Assembly (NCBI GenBank): GCA_036012125.1
Contig: DASCOS010000034.1
Span: 62,001 to 126,000 of the forward strand
From: Vicinamibacterales bacterium
GTDB taxonomy: Bacteria > Acidobacteriota > Vicinamibacteria > Vicinamibacterales > UBA823
Reading direction: 5' to 3'
DNA: 64,000 bases
A program made the position numbers and the translations under genes. Shown here piece by piece: positions 18,339-27,841 of the stretch. How positions within the stretch are numbered: position 1 is the stretch's first letter; each line of letters starts with the position of its first letter. The notes below the pieces were generated by a model. It was given only the letters and a program-made list of their open reading frames with translations, was not told the DNA's origin and did no database searches.

Positions 18339-19904
18339 TTAAGAGGCTACGCTGCTGGGGAGGGGGAGGTCAGGAACAAACGTCTGGCACTGGCCACTGC
18401 GCGCCCACATCTTCATCGTCTCGATATCGAGGGACATGGCACGGTCCCGAACGTCGCTTGGTACAAGGTCCCGTATAGCTGTGATCACTCGCTGGAGCGG
18501 TTGGGTCGTCTGAATCGGATGGTGATACTCGATGCCTTGCGCAGCGGCTAATAATTCAATCGCAATAATTCCCGCAGTGTTATCAGCCATCTCAGATAGC
18601 CGGCGTCCTGCGAAGGTCGCCATACTCACATGGTCCTCCTGATTCGCTGAGGTTGGCAGTGAATCAACACTGGCCGGGTGAGCCAGAGTCTTGTTCTCTG
18701 ATGCCAGTGCCGCCGCAGTAACCTGCGCAACCATAAAACCCGAGCTAACACCACTATCCTCCGTTAGGAACGGTGGTAACCCACTAAGGTGCTCGTCAAC
18801 AAGAACTGCAATCCGTCGTTCAGAAAGCGCGCCAATCTCCGCCACAGCAAGCGCCAACATATCGGCGGCTAGCGCGACCGGCTCCGCGTGAAAGTTTCCC
18901 CCCGACAGCACATCACCGGTTTCCGCAAACACAAGTGGGTTGTCTGTCACCGCATTCGCCTCGGTTTCAAGGATTCCCGCTGCCGATGCCATAACGTCCA
19001 AGCAGGCACCCATTACCTGTGGTTGACATCTCAGTGAATAGGGGTCCTGAACTCGATCACAATCGCGATGGGATTCGTTGATCCAGCTATCCCGCAAAAG
19101 TGTTCGGTAAACAGCCGCCACGACGGTCTGTCCGTATTGCCCACGCGCAAGTTGGATCCGCTCATCGAACGGAACCAGACTCCCTCGCACTGCGTCAACG
19201 CTTAAAGCACCAGAAAGCACCGCGCCAGCAAAAAGATCTTCAATGGCGAAGAGTCCAGCTAGTGCTAACGCCGTCGATACTTGTGTCCCATTAACTAGAG
19301 CGAGCCCTTCCTTCGGAGCAAGCTCAATGGGCTTGATTCCGACGGCGGCTAGCCCCTCACTTGCGGGGAGAACCTCGCCTTGGAACCTGACACTCCCCTC
19401 ACCGATCAACACTCCAGCCAAGTGAGCTAGCGGTGCGAGATCACCAGAGGCTCCCACCGAACCCTTCGAAGGAACTAGCGGATAGACTTCGTGGTCGAGC
19501 ATTTGTATCAACGTGTCGACTAGTAGACTCCTAACACCGGACCGGCCACGCGCCAACGCGAGCACCTTCAACATGAGTATGAGCCGTACCACTCCGTCAT
19601 CAAGTGGAACCCCAACCCCAACGGAATGTGATCGAACGAGGTTTGTCTGGAGCTCCCTCAAACGGTCAGGCTCAATCACAGTCTGCGCCAACTGTCCAAA
19701 GCCAGTGTTGATTCCGTAGGTCACTCGCTGCTCACGCACCATTTTCGCCACCGTGGCTTCAGCAGCATCGATACCCACGCGCACCTTGGTGCCTAACTTA
19801 AGCCGCACAGGTTCCGTATAGACCCTGCGTAACTCCACGAGACCAAGCCGGACACTTGGCTCCAATAACTCAATCGTGTGCAACTTTCTCGTAGGATTAC
19901 TCAT
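18339..19904 (-). CDS. hutH: Histidine ammonia-lyase
   Basis: Converts L-histidine to urocanate and ammonia, first step of histidine breakdown, cytoplasmic. The 521 aa protein has TYGINTGFG (catalytic Tyr63) and [14 protein letters not shown], whose Ala152-Ser153-Gly154 cyclise to the MIO electrophile. Length fits the family (about 510). Its start overlaps the hutU stop by four bases (ATGA), so the two are translationally coupled, with hutU upstream. Confidence 0.97.
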   Translation of the reverse strand: MSNPTRKLHTIELLEPSVRLGLVELRRVYTEPVRLKLGTKVRVGIDAAEATVAKMVREQRVTYGINTGFGQLAQTVIEPDRLRELQTNLVRSHSVGVGVPLDDGVVRLILMLKVLALARGRSGVRSLLVDTLIQMLDHEVYPLVPSKGSVGASGDLAPLAHLAGVLIGEGSVRFQGEVLPASEGLAAVGIKPIELAPKEGLALVNGTQVSTALALAGLFAIEDLFAGAVLSGALSVDAVRGSLVPFDERIQLARGQYGQTVVAAVYRTLLRDSWINESHRDCDRVQDPYSLRCQPQVMGACLDVMASAAGILETEANAVTDNPLVFAETGDVLSGGNFHAEPVALAADMLALAVAEIGALSERRIAVLVDEHLSGLPPFLTEDSGVSSGFMVAQVTAAALASENKTLAHPASVDSLPTSANQEDHVSMATFAGRRLSEMADNTAGIIAIELLAAAQGIEYHHPIQTTQPLQRVITAIRDLVPSDVRDRAMSLDIETMKMWARSGQCQTFVPDLPLPSSVAS

Positions 19905-21601
19905 GCGTCAGGCCCCTGGTTGGTAGCAGGCTCAAGCATCGGCAGCACTAGGCCATACTCGCGCGCACAGGCAATTGCTTCGGGATACCCAGCGTCAGCA
20001 TGTCGCATAACTCCACTTGCCGGGTCGTTCCACAGCACACGCTCGATCCGGCGCGCTGCATCTGCCGTACCGTCACAAACGATCACCAAACCGGCGTGCT
20101 GTGAATAGCCAATGCCTACACCACCGCCGTGATGGAACGAAACCCAAGTTGCGCCGCTTGCCGTATTCAGTAGCGCATTAAGTAGCGGCCAGTCTGACAC
20201 GGCATCCGACCCATCCCGCATCGCCTCCGTTTCACGGTTCGGGCTGGCAACCGAGCCACCATCCAAGTGGTCCCTACCAATTACAACCGGGGCACGCAGT
20301 TCACCTGACGCCACCATCTCATTGAACGCCAAGCCTAAGCGGTGTCGCTGCCCAAGACCGACCCAGCAGATTCTCGCTGGTAAACCCTGAAACTCGATCC
20401 GGCTACGTGCCATGTCTAGCCAGTTATGTAAATGCGCGTCGTCAGGAATCAACTCCTTCACTCGCTGGTCAGTCTTGTATATGTCCTCGGGATCGCCAGA
20501 AAGTGCGGCCCATCGAAACGGGCCGACACCTCGACAAAAGAGTGGCCGAATGTAGGCAGGCACAAAACCAGGAAATGCAAAGGCGCGTTTACAGCCCCCT
20601 TCAAGAGCCATTTGTCTGATGTTATTACCGTAATCAAAAGTTGGAACTCCCATGTCGTGAAACGCGACCATCGCATTGACGTGATTAACCATCGAGGCAA
20701 TCGCCGCCCGCTTTACAACAGACGGCTCAGTTTTCTGACATTCGGCCCATCGCTCAAGAGTCCATGCCTCCGGCAAATACCCGTTGACTGGATCGTGGGC
20801 AGATGTTTGATCAGTTACTGCATCCGGCCTTACACCACGCTTAACAAGCTCTGGCAATATCTCAGAAGCATTACCCACTAGACCGACCGAAACCGCTTTG
20901 CGGTGAACAACCGCTTCTTCCACAATAGACAGCGCCTCATCGAGGTCATTGGCACAATGATCGAGATAGCCCGTTGCTAAGCGACGTTCTATCCGGTCAC
21001 GGCGGCACTCGACAGCCAACATAGACGCGCCTGCCATGGTCGCCGCGAGCGGTTGCGCACCACCCATCCCGCCGAGACCGGCCGTGAGAATCCATCGGCC
21101 GCTAAGATCGCCACCAAAGTGCTGGCGTCCCATTTCAATGAACGTCTCATAGGTCCCTTGAACAATTCCCTGACTGCCTATGTAAATCCAAGAGCCTGCT
21201 GTCATCTGTCCGAACATCATCAGACCCTGTTGATCGAGCTCGTGAAATTGTTCCCACGTCGCCCAGTGGGGCACCAAATTGGAATTCGCGATCAGCACAC
21301 GTGGAGCATCAACGTGGGTCTTGAACACCCCTACCGGCTTTCCCGACTGTACGAGTAATGTTTCATCTGTAGCCAGTGCCTTCAGGGTTTCGACTAGCTG
21401 GGCGTAGCACAGCCAGTTTCGAGCCGCCCGGCCAATCCCACCGTAAACCACCAAGTCGTTCGGTCGCTCGGCAACATCGGGGTCGAGGTTATTCATGAGC
21501 ATTCGTAAGGGCGCCTCGGTCTGCCACGACCGCGCGCTCAATCTAGTTCCCCTTGGTGCGCGAATTGCCTCTCGTTCACTAGGCGACTGTTTAAATGTCA
21601 T
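19901..21601 (-). CDS. hutU: Urocanate hydratase
   Basis: Adds water to urocanate to give imidazolonepropionate, second step of histidine breakdown. The 566 aa protein matches the family length of about 555 and has the NAD-binding region ([29 protein letters not shown]), [12 protein letters not shown] with the conserved Cys, and [18 protein letters not shown] near the C-terminus. A good ribosome site (CGAGGTGAGGT) directly precedes the ATG and overlaps the hutC stop region. It lies between hutC and hutH in the same transcript. Confidence 0.97.
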   Translation of the reverse strand: MTFKQSPSEREAIRAPRGTRLSARSWQTEAPLRMLMNNLDPDVAERPNDLVVYGGIGRAARNWLCYAQLVETLKALATDETLLVQSGKPVGVFKTHVDAPRVLIANSNLVPHWATWEQFHELDQQGLMMFGQMTAGSWIYIGSQGIVQGTYETFIEMGRQHFGGDLSGRWILTAGLGGMGGAQPLAATMAGASMLAVECRRDRIERRLATGYLDHCANDLDEALSIVEEAVVHRKAVSVGLVGNASEILPELVKRGVRPDAVTDQTSAHDPVNGYLPEAWTLERWAECQKTEPSVVKRAAIASMVNHVNAMVAFHDMGVPTFDYGNNIRQMALEGGCKRAFAFPGFVPAYIRPLFCRGVGPFRWAALSGDPEDIYKTDQRVKELIPDDAHLHNWLDMARSRIEFQGLPARICWVGLGQRHRLGLAFNEMVASGELRAPVVIGRDHLDGGSVASPNRETEAMRDGSDAVSDWPLLNALLNTASGATWVSFHHGGGVGIGYSQHAGLVIVCDGTADAARRIERVLWNDPASGVMRHADAGYPEAIACAREYGLVLPMLEPATNQGPDA

Positions 21602-21604
21602 ACC

Positions 21605-22384
21605 TCACCTCGTCTTTGCTCGGACTTGCGTTCCACCGACAAGCCGCAACTGACCTCGGCTAGGCACCATCGGGGCAAATCGACCGCCCAATCGATAGCG
21701 TGATCCCGGATGATATAAGCGTGCTGTCGATGCAAGTGAGTTCCTCGCCCACACCCAACGAAGCAAAACCAAACAGGGCTCTCCGGCAGGCATTTTTAGT
21801 AACCGCCTCACTCGGGGAGGCGGTATGACCGCATGAACGACGTGCTCCACTTCTTGAATTGGCGCCACGCGGGCTAAGTACTCGCTGGCAGTAGTCTTAG
21901 TAAAATCAAGCGAAAGGTAATCAGGCGCAGCGTGGGGATTGACGAATCGCTCCTCAAGTTGCACCGGTAGGCTGTTCTCGGCGTGCACAATTACGGAATG
22001 AAACATGGACCGCCCCGGCGGCAGATCGAATGTTCGTGCCGCCTCGCCACCCAACGGACCCTCAGAGACTTCCACAACCCGTGAATCGTGACGGCCACCA
22101 CGAGCTCTGATGTCATCGGCGATATTGCGTAACTCTAGCGGGTGGGCCTGTGCAGGCTTCGCCACAAACGACCCAACGCCTGCAACCCGAACAACCCTAC
22201 CTTCAACGGACAGTTCTCGGATCGCACGATTAACCGTCATGCGCGAGACCTTGAAGAGTTTTGTCAACTCGTGCTCTGACGGTATCCTCTCACCGGACTT
22301 CAGTCGGCGGGATTCGATCTGGTCAAGCACATGCCGCTTAATTACTTCGTACAAGGGCACTGGCGATCGAGACCTTCTTCGCAC
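21605..22384 (-). CDS. hutC: GntR-family histidine utilisation repressor
   Basis: HutC-type repressor, 259 aa from the GTG at 22384. The start is uncertain: a TTG at 22432 and a longer start at 22504 are possible, but these overlap hutF by 17 or 89 bases. The N-terminal winged helix begins PLYEVIKRHVLDQI and contains PSEHELTKLFKVSRMTVNRAI, the GntR recognition helix. The C-terminal UTRA domain binds the inducer, which in known HutC proteins is urocanate. It lies in the operon it should control, and a matching operator is found between hutF and hutI. Confidence 0.88.
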   Translation of the reverse strand: MRRRSRSPVPLYEVIKRHVLDQIESRRLKSGERIPSEHELTKLFKVSRMTVNRAIRELSVEGRVVRVAGVGSFVAKPAQAHPLELRNIADDIRARGGRHDSRVVEVSEGPLGGEAARTFDLPPGRSMFHSVIVHAENSLPVQLEERFVNPHAAPDYLSLDFTKTTASEYLARVAPIQEVEHVVHAVIPPPRVRRLLKMPAGEPCLVLLRWVWARNSLASTARLYHPGSRYRLGGRFAPMVPSRGQLRLVGGTQVRAKTR

Positions 22385-22415
22385 TAATAATTCACCACTT
22401 CTCCCCGAAACTTCG

Positions 22416-23789
22416 TCATGCCAGCCGTGCAACCACTTCCCGATATCGTTCTTCGATTTCCGTTTCGAGACGGTGACGACCATCGCGGATGACCCAATCG
22501 CCACCGACCATCACATGTCTGACAGGATTTTCGCTAGCCGCAAAAATCCAGCCATCAATCAGTGCGTCACCAGTTCGCGCCGCTAGGCTTGGGTGGTCGC
22601 CATCCAGTAAGACAATATCCGCCCGACAACCAGCAGAAATCGAACCGATCGACCGGCCGAGAGCTTGGGCTCCACCAGCCAACGCTCCCCGCCACAATGC
22701 GGCTCCCACATGTCGAGGAACAGTAGTATCAGGTCGGCCGCGAATCCGCTGACCGGTAATCGCGCGTTGCCCGTACTCAAGATACTGCAGTTCAGGAACT
22801 GGTCCGACCGAGATATTGCTGTCCGAGCCAATACCAAAACGTCCACCGGCCATCGAAAACGCATCGAACGAAAACACGCCGTCTGCGAGGTTAGCTTCAG
22901 TTGTCGGACATAATCCGACGACCGCTCCTGAGCCAGCCAGTTCCTTGATCTCCTGGGCGTCCGCATGCGTCGCGTGAATGAGGCACCAGCTCCGATCGAT
23001 ACCAATCTCATTGAGGAGCCAAGCCACTGGCCGCATGCCCATCGCTTTCACGCAATCCTCGACTTCACCAACCTGTTCAGCAGCGTGAATGTGTCGGGGC
23101 GCCGAAGTATCAAGCGTCTTGACGGCCTCCCGAAGCAATTCCTGGGGGACCGCGCGTAGGCTATGGAAAGCCGCGCCCACCTCAGTATTAGGCGACTGCT
23201 CACTCAGTTGACCACTCAGATTTACAATTTCCTGCCAACTCTCAAGCGTGTTGACGAAACGGCGCTGCTCCGACCGAGGGCTTGGATGCTCGAAGCCGGC
23301 TCTCACATACAACACAGGAAGGTGCGTAATGCCGATACCGACTCGAGCAGCGGTCCGGAGAACGATTAGGGACGATTGGACTGAGTCGTCGTATGGTGAT
23401 CCGTCCGGTTGATGATGAAGGTAGTGAAATTCGCCAACGGCTGTATACCCAGAGCGTAGCATCTCAACATAGACCTGAGCCGTGACCGACTCAAGGTCCT
23501 CTAGAGACATTTGGTTCGCGAACCGATACATTACCTCCCGCCAAGACCAGAAGTCTGAACCAGACGAACCCGATTCAGCCAAACCAGCCATTACACGTTG
23601 GAAGGCGTGCGAATGAAGATTCGGCATGCCTGGCACCGCATGGCCACCAGGCGATTCCCCATCGCTGAGCTTCGCATCCGGTGTAACAGAGACGATGTCG
23701 CCACTCGCATCAATTTCAACGAGCACCGACTCTCGCCAGCCATCAGGAAGTAGCGCTGATTCGAGGATCAAACGCTTCGCACCTAACAT
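22416..23789 (-). CDS. hutF: Formimidoylglutamate deiminase
   Basis: Amidohydrolase of 457 aa that turns N-formimino-L-glutamate into N-formyl-L-glutamate and ammonia. Metal ligands appear in the expected order: NLHSHAFQR, RHIHAAEQ, HATHADA and GSDSNISVGP. The AHA-type start MLGAKRLILESALLPDGW fits HutF. This enzyme marks the five-step pathway, which then needs HutG to release formate; no hutG is in the window. First gene of the minus-strand hut operon, divergent from hutI with 26 bases between start codons. Confidence 0.93.
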   Translation of the reverse strand: MLGAKRLILESALLPDGWRESVLVEIDASGDIVSVTPDAKLSDGESPGGHAVPGMPNLHSHAFQRVMAGLAESGSSGSDFWSWREVMYRFANQMSLEDLESVTAQVYVEMLRSGYTAVGEFHYLHHQPDGSPYDDSVQSSLIVLRTAARVGIGITHLPVLYVRAGFEHPSPRSEQRRFVNTLESWQEIVNLSGQLSEQSPNTEVGAAFHSLRAVPQELLREAVKTLDTSAPRHIHAAEQVGEVEDCVKAMGMRPVAWLLNEIGIDRSWCLIHATHADAQEIKELAGSGAVVGLCPTTEANLADGVFSFDAFSMAGGRFGIGSDSNISVGPVPELQYLEYGQRAITGQRIRGRPDTTVPRHVGAALWRGALAGGAQALGRSIGSISAGCRADIVLLDGDHPSLAARTGDALIDGWIFAASENPVRHVMVGGDWVIRDGRHRLETEIEERYREVVARLA

Positions 23790-23808
23790 ATACAGACCTG
23801 TATATACA
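23788..23808. promoter_or_regulatory. Probable HutC operator between hutF and hutI
   Basis: The whole gap between the two divergent starts is palindromic: ATATACAG-AC-CTGTATAT (23788-23805, perfect 8-base arms) and, overlapping it, TGTATATACA (23799-23808). The latter fits TGTA-N2-TACA, the core reported for HutC binding in Pseudomonas. Because the starts are so close, the promoters must overlap the operator and the opposite gene's first codons. A further TACA half-site lies at 23791-23794. Confidence 0.75.
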
Positions 23809-23815
23809 TGCTACC

Positions 23816-25114
23816 ATGTCCGACGAAGCCAGCAATACCACCATGCAGAAATGGGACGAACTCTGGCTCGACGCCCATCTCGCGACGATGACGGGCGCTT
23901 CTTCGGAGGCGACCAATGAGCCTTACGGTGCAATCTCTGACGGTGCCATAGCCACAGTAGGTGACCGTATCGCCTGGGTCGGTCGCCGAACCGAATTGCC
24001 TGGCCCACCCGAACAACTTGCCCGAAGCGTCACCTCGCTCAACTCCGCCTGGGTCACACCGGGCTTAATCGACTGCCATACCCACTTAGTCTTTGGTGGC
24101 CATCGTGCGGGTGAATTCGAACAACGACTGAAGGGTGAGAGCTATGAGGCAATTGCCCGCCGCGGAGGTGGCATCCTGAGCACAGTCGAGGCCACGCGTG
24201 CTGCCACCGACACAGAACTCACCGTCGCTGCAACCTCGCGCCTCACCTCGCTGTATGTCGAGGGCGTGACGACTGTCGAGATTAAATCCGGATACGGCCT
24301 TGACCTAGACACCGAACTAAAAATGCTCCGTACCATCCATCGAGTTGCTGACATATTTCCTGGCACGGTAAAAGCAACTTTTCTTGGTGCCCACACGGTG
24401 CCACGTGAGTACGAGCACCGCCCTGACGACTACGTCGACGTGGTCTGTCACCAAATGCTGCCACAGGTCGTCAAGGCTGGCTTGGCTGATGCTGTCGACG
24501 TCTTTTGCGAGCGAATCGCCTTCACTCCAGCTCAGACCGCTAAGATTTTTCAGGCAGCACGCGCAGCAAACTTGCCGGTAAAGTTGCACGCTGACCAACT
24601 CTCCGATTCCGGAGGTGCGGCGCTTGCTGCGCGATTCAGTGCACTCTCTGCCGACCATTTGGAACACGCTAACCAAGCCGGCATTCAGGCAATGGCTCAA
24701 GCTGGCACGACTGCCGTATTACTACCAGGAGCTGCCTACTTCACTCATGCGACAACTCCCCCGCCAATCGCTCAATGCCGGTCTCTCGGAGTGCCGATTG
24801 CTTTAGCTACTGACTGTAATCCGGGGTCATCACCAGCGACCTCACTGCTCTGCATTCTGAACCTGGCCTGCACACTTTTCCGATTGACACCCGAAGAAGC
24901 GCTTAGCGGTGTAACGCGCCATGCTGCTGGCGCTTTGGGCCTTAGCGACCGCGGTACTCTCGAAGTTGGCCAGCGCGCCGATTTCGCCTTCTGGGCCATT
25001 AACGAACCGTCGGAGCTTAGTTATTGGATGGGGGCCAATCCATGTCTCGGAGTGGTATGTGGGGGCCGTACCGCACTTACGAGACAGCCGCCGACTCTCA
25101 CTGGGTCAAGCTAA
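23816..25114 (+). CDS. hutI: Imidazolonepropionase
   Basis: Hydrolyses 4-imidazolone-5-propionate to N-formimino-L-glutamate, third step of histidine breakdown. The 432 aa protein has the amidohydrolase metal motifs DCHTHLVFGG, LHADQLSDSGG, DHLEHAN and ATDCNPGSS, and EIKSGYGLD typical of HutI. The ATG at 23816 has no clear ribosome site; an ATG at 23843 would give 423 aa, nearer to the usual 405-410, and would leave more room for a promoter. It is the only hut gene on the plus strand. Confidence 0.95.
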   Translation: MSDEASNTTMQKWDELWLDAHLATMTGASSEATNEPYGAISDGAIATVGDRIAWVGRRTELPGPPEQLARSVTSLNSAWVTPGLIDCHTHLVFGGHRAGEFEQRLKGESYEAIARRGGGILSTVEATRAATDTELTVAATSRLTSLYVEGVTTVEIKSGYGLDLDTELKMLRTIHRVADIFPGTVKATFLGAHTVPREYEHRPDDYVDVVCHQMLPQVVKAGLADAVDVFCERIAFTPAQTAKIFQAARAANLPVKLHADQLSDSGGAALAARFSALSADHLEHANQAGIQAMAQAGTTAVLLPGAAYFTHATTPPPIAQCRSLGVPIALATDCNPGSSPATSLLCILNLACTLFRLTPEEALSGVTRHAAGALGLSDRGTLEVGQRADFAFWAINEPSELSYWMGANPCLGVVCGGRTALTRQPPTLTGSS

Positions 25115-25250
25115 ATACGACATCCATAAGATGACTTTTAGCATGTCGGACTTCCACAATAGAACGAACCTGGTAAGCAGGCTCGGCTAGTTACGCATGC
25201 TATACTCAGCGCTAGCCTACGGCACTCAGAGCCACCCACGGAGGGCGACC

Positions 25251-25859
25251 ATGTACTTCAGGAATCTATTAAGATTGACTGTCGCTGCTATTATTCTTGG
25301 CCTTTTCGGCACAGCCTCAGGTGTCGCCGAGAGTAATCAATCCGACCGCGTGCGTGTTTTTGTGTTGGTATCCGCGGAGCGGCCAGAAGACGCGATCGTT
25401 GATCCGGATTTACCGCCTGGCCAATGGCAACTCGAACCAATGAGCTTCGGCACAGAAGGTAACTCCTATTTCTTCGATCTCGATCAGGCCAAATACCTAG
25501 GAGAACAACTGAGCCGTCAGCTTCAGCGCACAGATGATCGCAGAGATCTCATGGAGTTGGTCGAAACGCGGGACCAAGCAGCTGTCTATCTGGAGGTCGT
25601 CGCGACCAAGGTTGAAGGGTCTATCCAGGGAGGTGGTGTTTTTCAAGGGGACGGGGCGAACGCAGCGCCGGCCACCAACACAACCAGTGTGGTATCCGAC
25701 GCATTGATCGTTCGGCTCACAATGCGGTTTCAACCTAATCATTACGACTTTCTCGGTACAAAGATCGACGCCCTCAGGACGCCTGAGAGGCAAGTATCAG
25801 AACAAATCGAACGTTTCATTGAGGTTAATGCCGACGCACTTCGCACATTAAATCCCTAA
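25251..25859 (+). CDS. Exported protein of unknown family, paralogue 1
   Basis: Not recognised. From the ATG at 25251 (GGAGGG 5 bases upstream) the protein has 202 aa with a signal peptide ending near ASGVAES. The mature part is hydrophilic with mixed alpha/beta character and shares an extended pattern with the next gene: RPEDAIVDP, WQLEP, GNSYFFDL, YLGEQL, RQLQRT, FLGTKIDALRTP, EQIERFI and NADALRT. The central part, from about residue 115, is a Gly/Ala/Asn-rich loop that differs between the two copies. It lies 18 bases before its paralogue, so the two form an operon. Confidence 0.72.
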   Translation: MYFRNLLRLTVAAIILGLFGTASGVAESNQSDRVRVFVLVSAERPEDAIVDPDLPPGQWQLEPMSFGTEGNSYFFDLDQAKYLGEQLSRQLQRTDDRRDLMELVETRDQAAVYLEVVATKVEGSIQGGGVFQGDGANAAPATNTTSVVSDALIVRLTMRFQPNHYDFLGTKIDALRTPERQVSEQIERFIEVNADALRTLNP

Positions 25860-25877
25860 AACCCTGAGTCACTTAAG

Positions 25878-26495
25878 ATGACTGGCCGCCTCAAATCGCC
25901 GCTTGTATTCTTCGTCACTCTTATTGGCCTCGTTCTGTTAAACGCAGGCTCTAGCGCTGCGCAAAACAGAGAGACCGACCGTATTACGGTCTATGTTTTT
26001 CTGACCGAAGAGAGGCCGGAGGACGCAATTGTTGATCCAGAACTACCGAGCGATCTTTGGCAACTCGAACCGTTGGCCTTTGGACCGCAAGGCAATTCCT
26101 ATTACTTCGACCTCCAACAAGCCGAATACCTAGGAACCCAGCTGATCCGTCAGCTTCAACGTACGAGGACTCGCCGAGAGTTAATTAAGATGGTCGGCAC
26201 TCCGGTCGAGGCGATGGTCTTTCTTGAAATCGTCGCGACGAGGGTTCAAGGGGAAATCCAAGGGCGCAGCGTCGGGGTAGGCGGACAATCGTCGGGTTCG
26301 GCCGTTACAACCATGGCATTCCACGACGTACTGATCGCACGGCTGACAATTCCAAACCATGTGTACACGACCGATTTTCTCGGTACGAAGGTCGACGCCC
26401 TACGAACCCCAGCGGTCGAGGTGGCTGAGCAGGTCGAGCGGTTCATCAAATCAAACGCCGACGAACTGCGCACAGCGAACCCGCGACGACCCTAA
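25878..26495 (+). CDS. Exported protein of unknown family, paralogue 2
   Basis: Not recognised. It has 205 aa with a signal peptide ending NAGSSAAQ and no lipobox. It shares with paralogue 1 the blocks ERPEDAIVDP, LWQLEP, GNSYYFDL, YLGTQL, RQLQRT, FLGTKVDALRTP, EQVERFI and NADELRT. The pair is a tandem duplication: same order, same length, conserved ends and a variable glycine-rich centre (GRSVGVGGQSSG). Neither copy carries Cys, haem or enzyme-type motifs, so a structural or binding role in the periplasm is possible but not shown. Confidence 0.72.
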   Translation: MTGRLKSPLVFFVTLIGLVLLNAGSSAAQNRETDRITVYVFLTEERPEDAIVDPELPSDLWQLEPLAFGPQGNSYYFDLQQAEYLGTQLIRQLQRTRTRRELIKMVGTPVEAMVFLEIVATRVQGEIQGRSVGVGGQSSGSAVTTMAFHDVLIARLTIPNHVYTTDFLGTKVDALRTPAVEVAEQVERFIKSNADELRTANPRRP

Positions 26496-26550
26496 ACCAA
26501 CCTAACGTTGAGCACAACTTTCTGACGACCGAAAGCAACTGCGCAAACCG

Positions 26551-27660
26551 TCACCGTGGCATCACGTCAAGCCACGCTTTCACGGGATTCGTCAACGTCC
26601 CAATCCCCTGCACCGAACACCTAGCCACATCGCCCGGTTTCAAAAAAACCGGTGGCGTGCGGGCATAGCCCACCCCACCAGGGGTGCCAGTCGCAATTAC
26701 ATCACCTGGTCGAAGAATGATGTTATTTGACACGAAATGGACTAATTCATCCACGCTATGCTGCATGAGTTCAGTATTCGCGTCCTGCATAACCTCTCCC
26801 GACAGCGTAAATTGGATATCCAGCGTGTGTGGGTCGCCCACGAACTCGGCCGGTACAATGAATGGCCCAAGCGGCGCAAACGTGTCGCTACCCTTCCAGA
26901 CCAACCAGTCCGACCCGTATCGGTCGTCGCCGCGGCCCTCCCGGTCACCAACATCATTCATCATGGTGTAACCGAAAATGTGCGACCGAGCTTCGTCGAG
27001 CGGCACGTGACTGGCTGGCTGCCCGATCACGATGGCGAACTCACACTCCCAGTCGATTTGCTCTCTCTCCGGCTTTAGGAGGATCGGGTCACCATCGCCA
27101 ATCACGATCGAGGTTGGTTTGTTAAATAGATAGGGATTCTGTCGGGTATCGCCAGGTGGACGTGTCCAAAAGTGTTCCATCGACACCGGGTCATCATCGA
27201 CTGCGCTCGCATCAGACATCTCAGCGGCAATCCCAGTCGTCATCTCGTTCATGTGCTCACGGTAGTTGAGCGCGGCTGACAGCACGACGTTCGGCTGCAC
27301 CGGCGGAAACACGTCGACGTCACCGAGGTCATAAACGTAGGCTGGCGGTTGGCCGTCATCGATGATCGGAGCAATGAGGTTGACGATCGCGTATATCCGT
27401 TCCCGCATCCCCAACTCATAGCGGCCTATGAGTTCATTCATATCCTTGGGCATTGGTAATGTCACCCACAGGCGTTGGTGTCGCTCAAGAGAACTATTTG
27501 CTGCCTGGAGCCCGATGACATACCGGTCACGTAACACAACGCCGATAATTTCTTCACCTTCGTGCTCAAACGTGCCGAGCTTAAATGGCTCTACTCCCTG
27601 TACAGTCGAGGAACAACTGATGACTAATAGAACGATAAAGAAAAAAAGTCGCACACACAT
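26551..27660 (-). CDS. Exported fumarylacetoacetate-hydrolase family protein
   Basis: FAH-fold enzyme of 369 aa with an N-terminal export signal, LFFFIVLLVISCSS, that may be a lipobox. The catalytic part has SAALNYREHMNEM, the metal motif IDWECEFAIVIG (Glu-x-Glu), FGYTMMNDVGDREG, VWKGSDTFAPLGPFIV and GDVIATGTPGGVG, the family end. Relatives hydrolyse or decarboxylate 2-oxoacids or beta-diketones in the cytoplasm; an exported copy is unusual. GGAGGA lies 7 bases before the ATG. Divergent from cstA. Confidence 0.82.
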   Translation of the reverse strand: MCVRLFFFIVLLVISCSSTVQGVEPFKLGTFEHEGEEIIGVVLRDRYVIGLQAANSSLERHQRLWVTLPMPKDMNELIGRYELGMRERIYAIVNLIAPIIDDGQPPAYVYDLGDVDVFPPVQPNVVLSAALNYREHMNEMTTGIAAEMSDASAVDDDPVSMEHFWTRPPGDTRQNPYLFNKPTSIVIGDGDPILLKPEREQIDWECEFAIVIGQPASHVPLDEARSHIFGYTMMNDVGDREGRGDDRYGSDWLVWKGSDTFAPLGPFIVPAEFVGDPHTLDIQFTLSGEVMQDANTELMQHSVDELVHFVSNNIILRPGDVIATGTPGGVGYARTPPVFLKPGDVARCSVQGIGTLTNPVKAWLDVMPR

Positions 27661-27841
27661 TAATAAATCCTCCGGTATACTTTACTGAAGATCGTCGTGA
27701 TCGCCGATATTGGTCACGCACTATAGGCCCATTTATAGAACAAGCCGGCTTTACATCTTATAAGCACTCTTAATCAATCGCCATGCCTCTACTAGGCCAC
27801 ATCAGCACACATAATATAAATCGACCACCTGACGGGCATCT

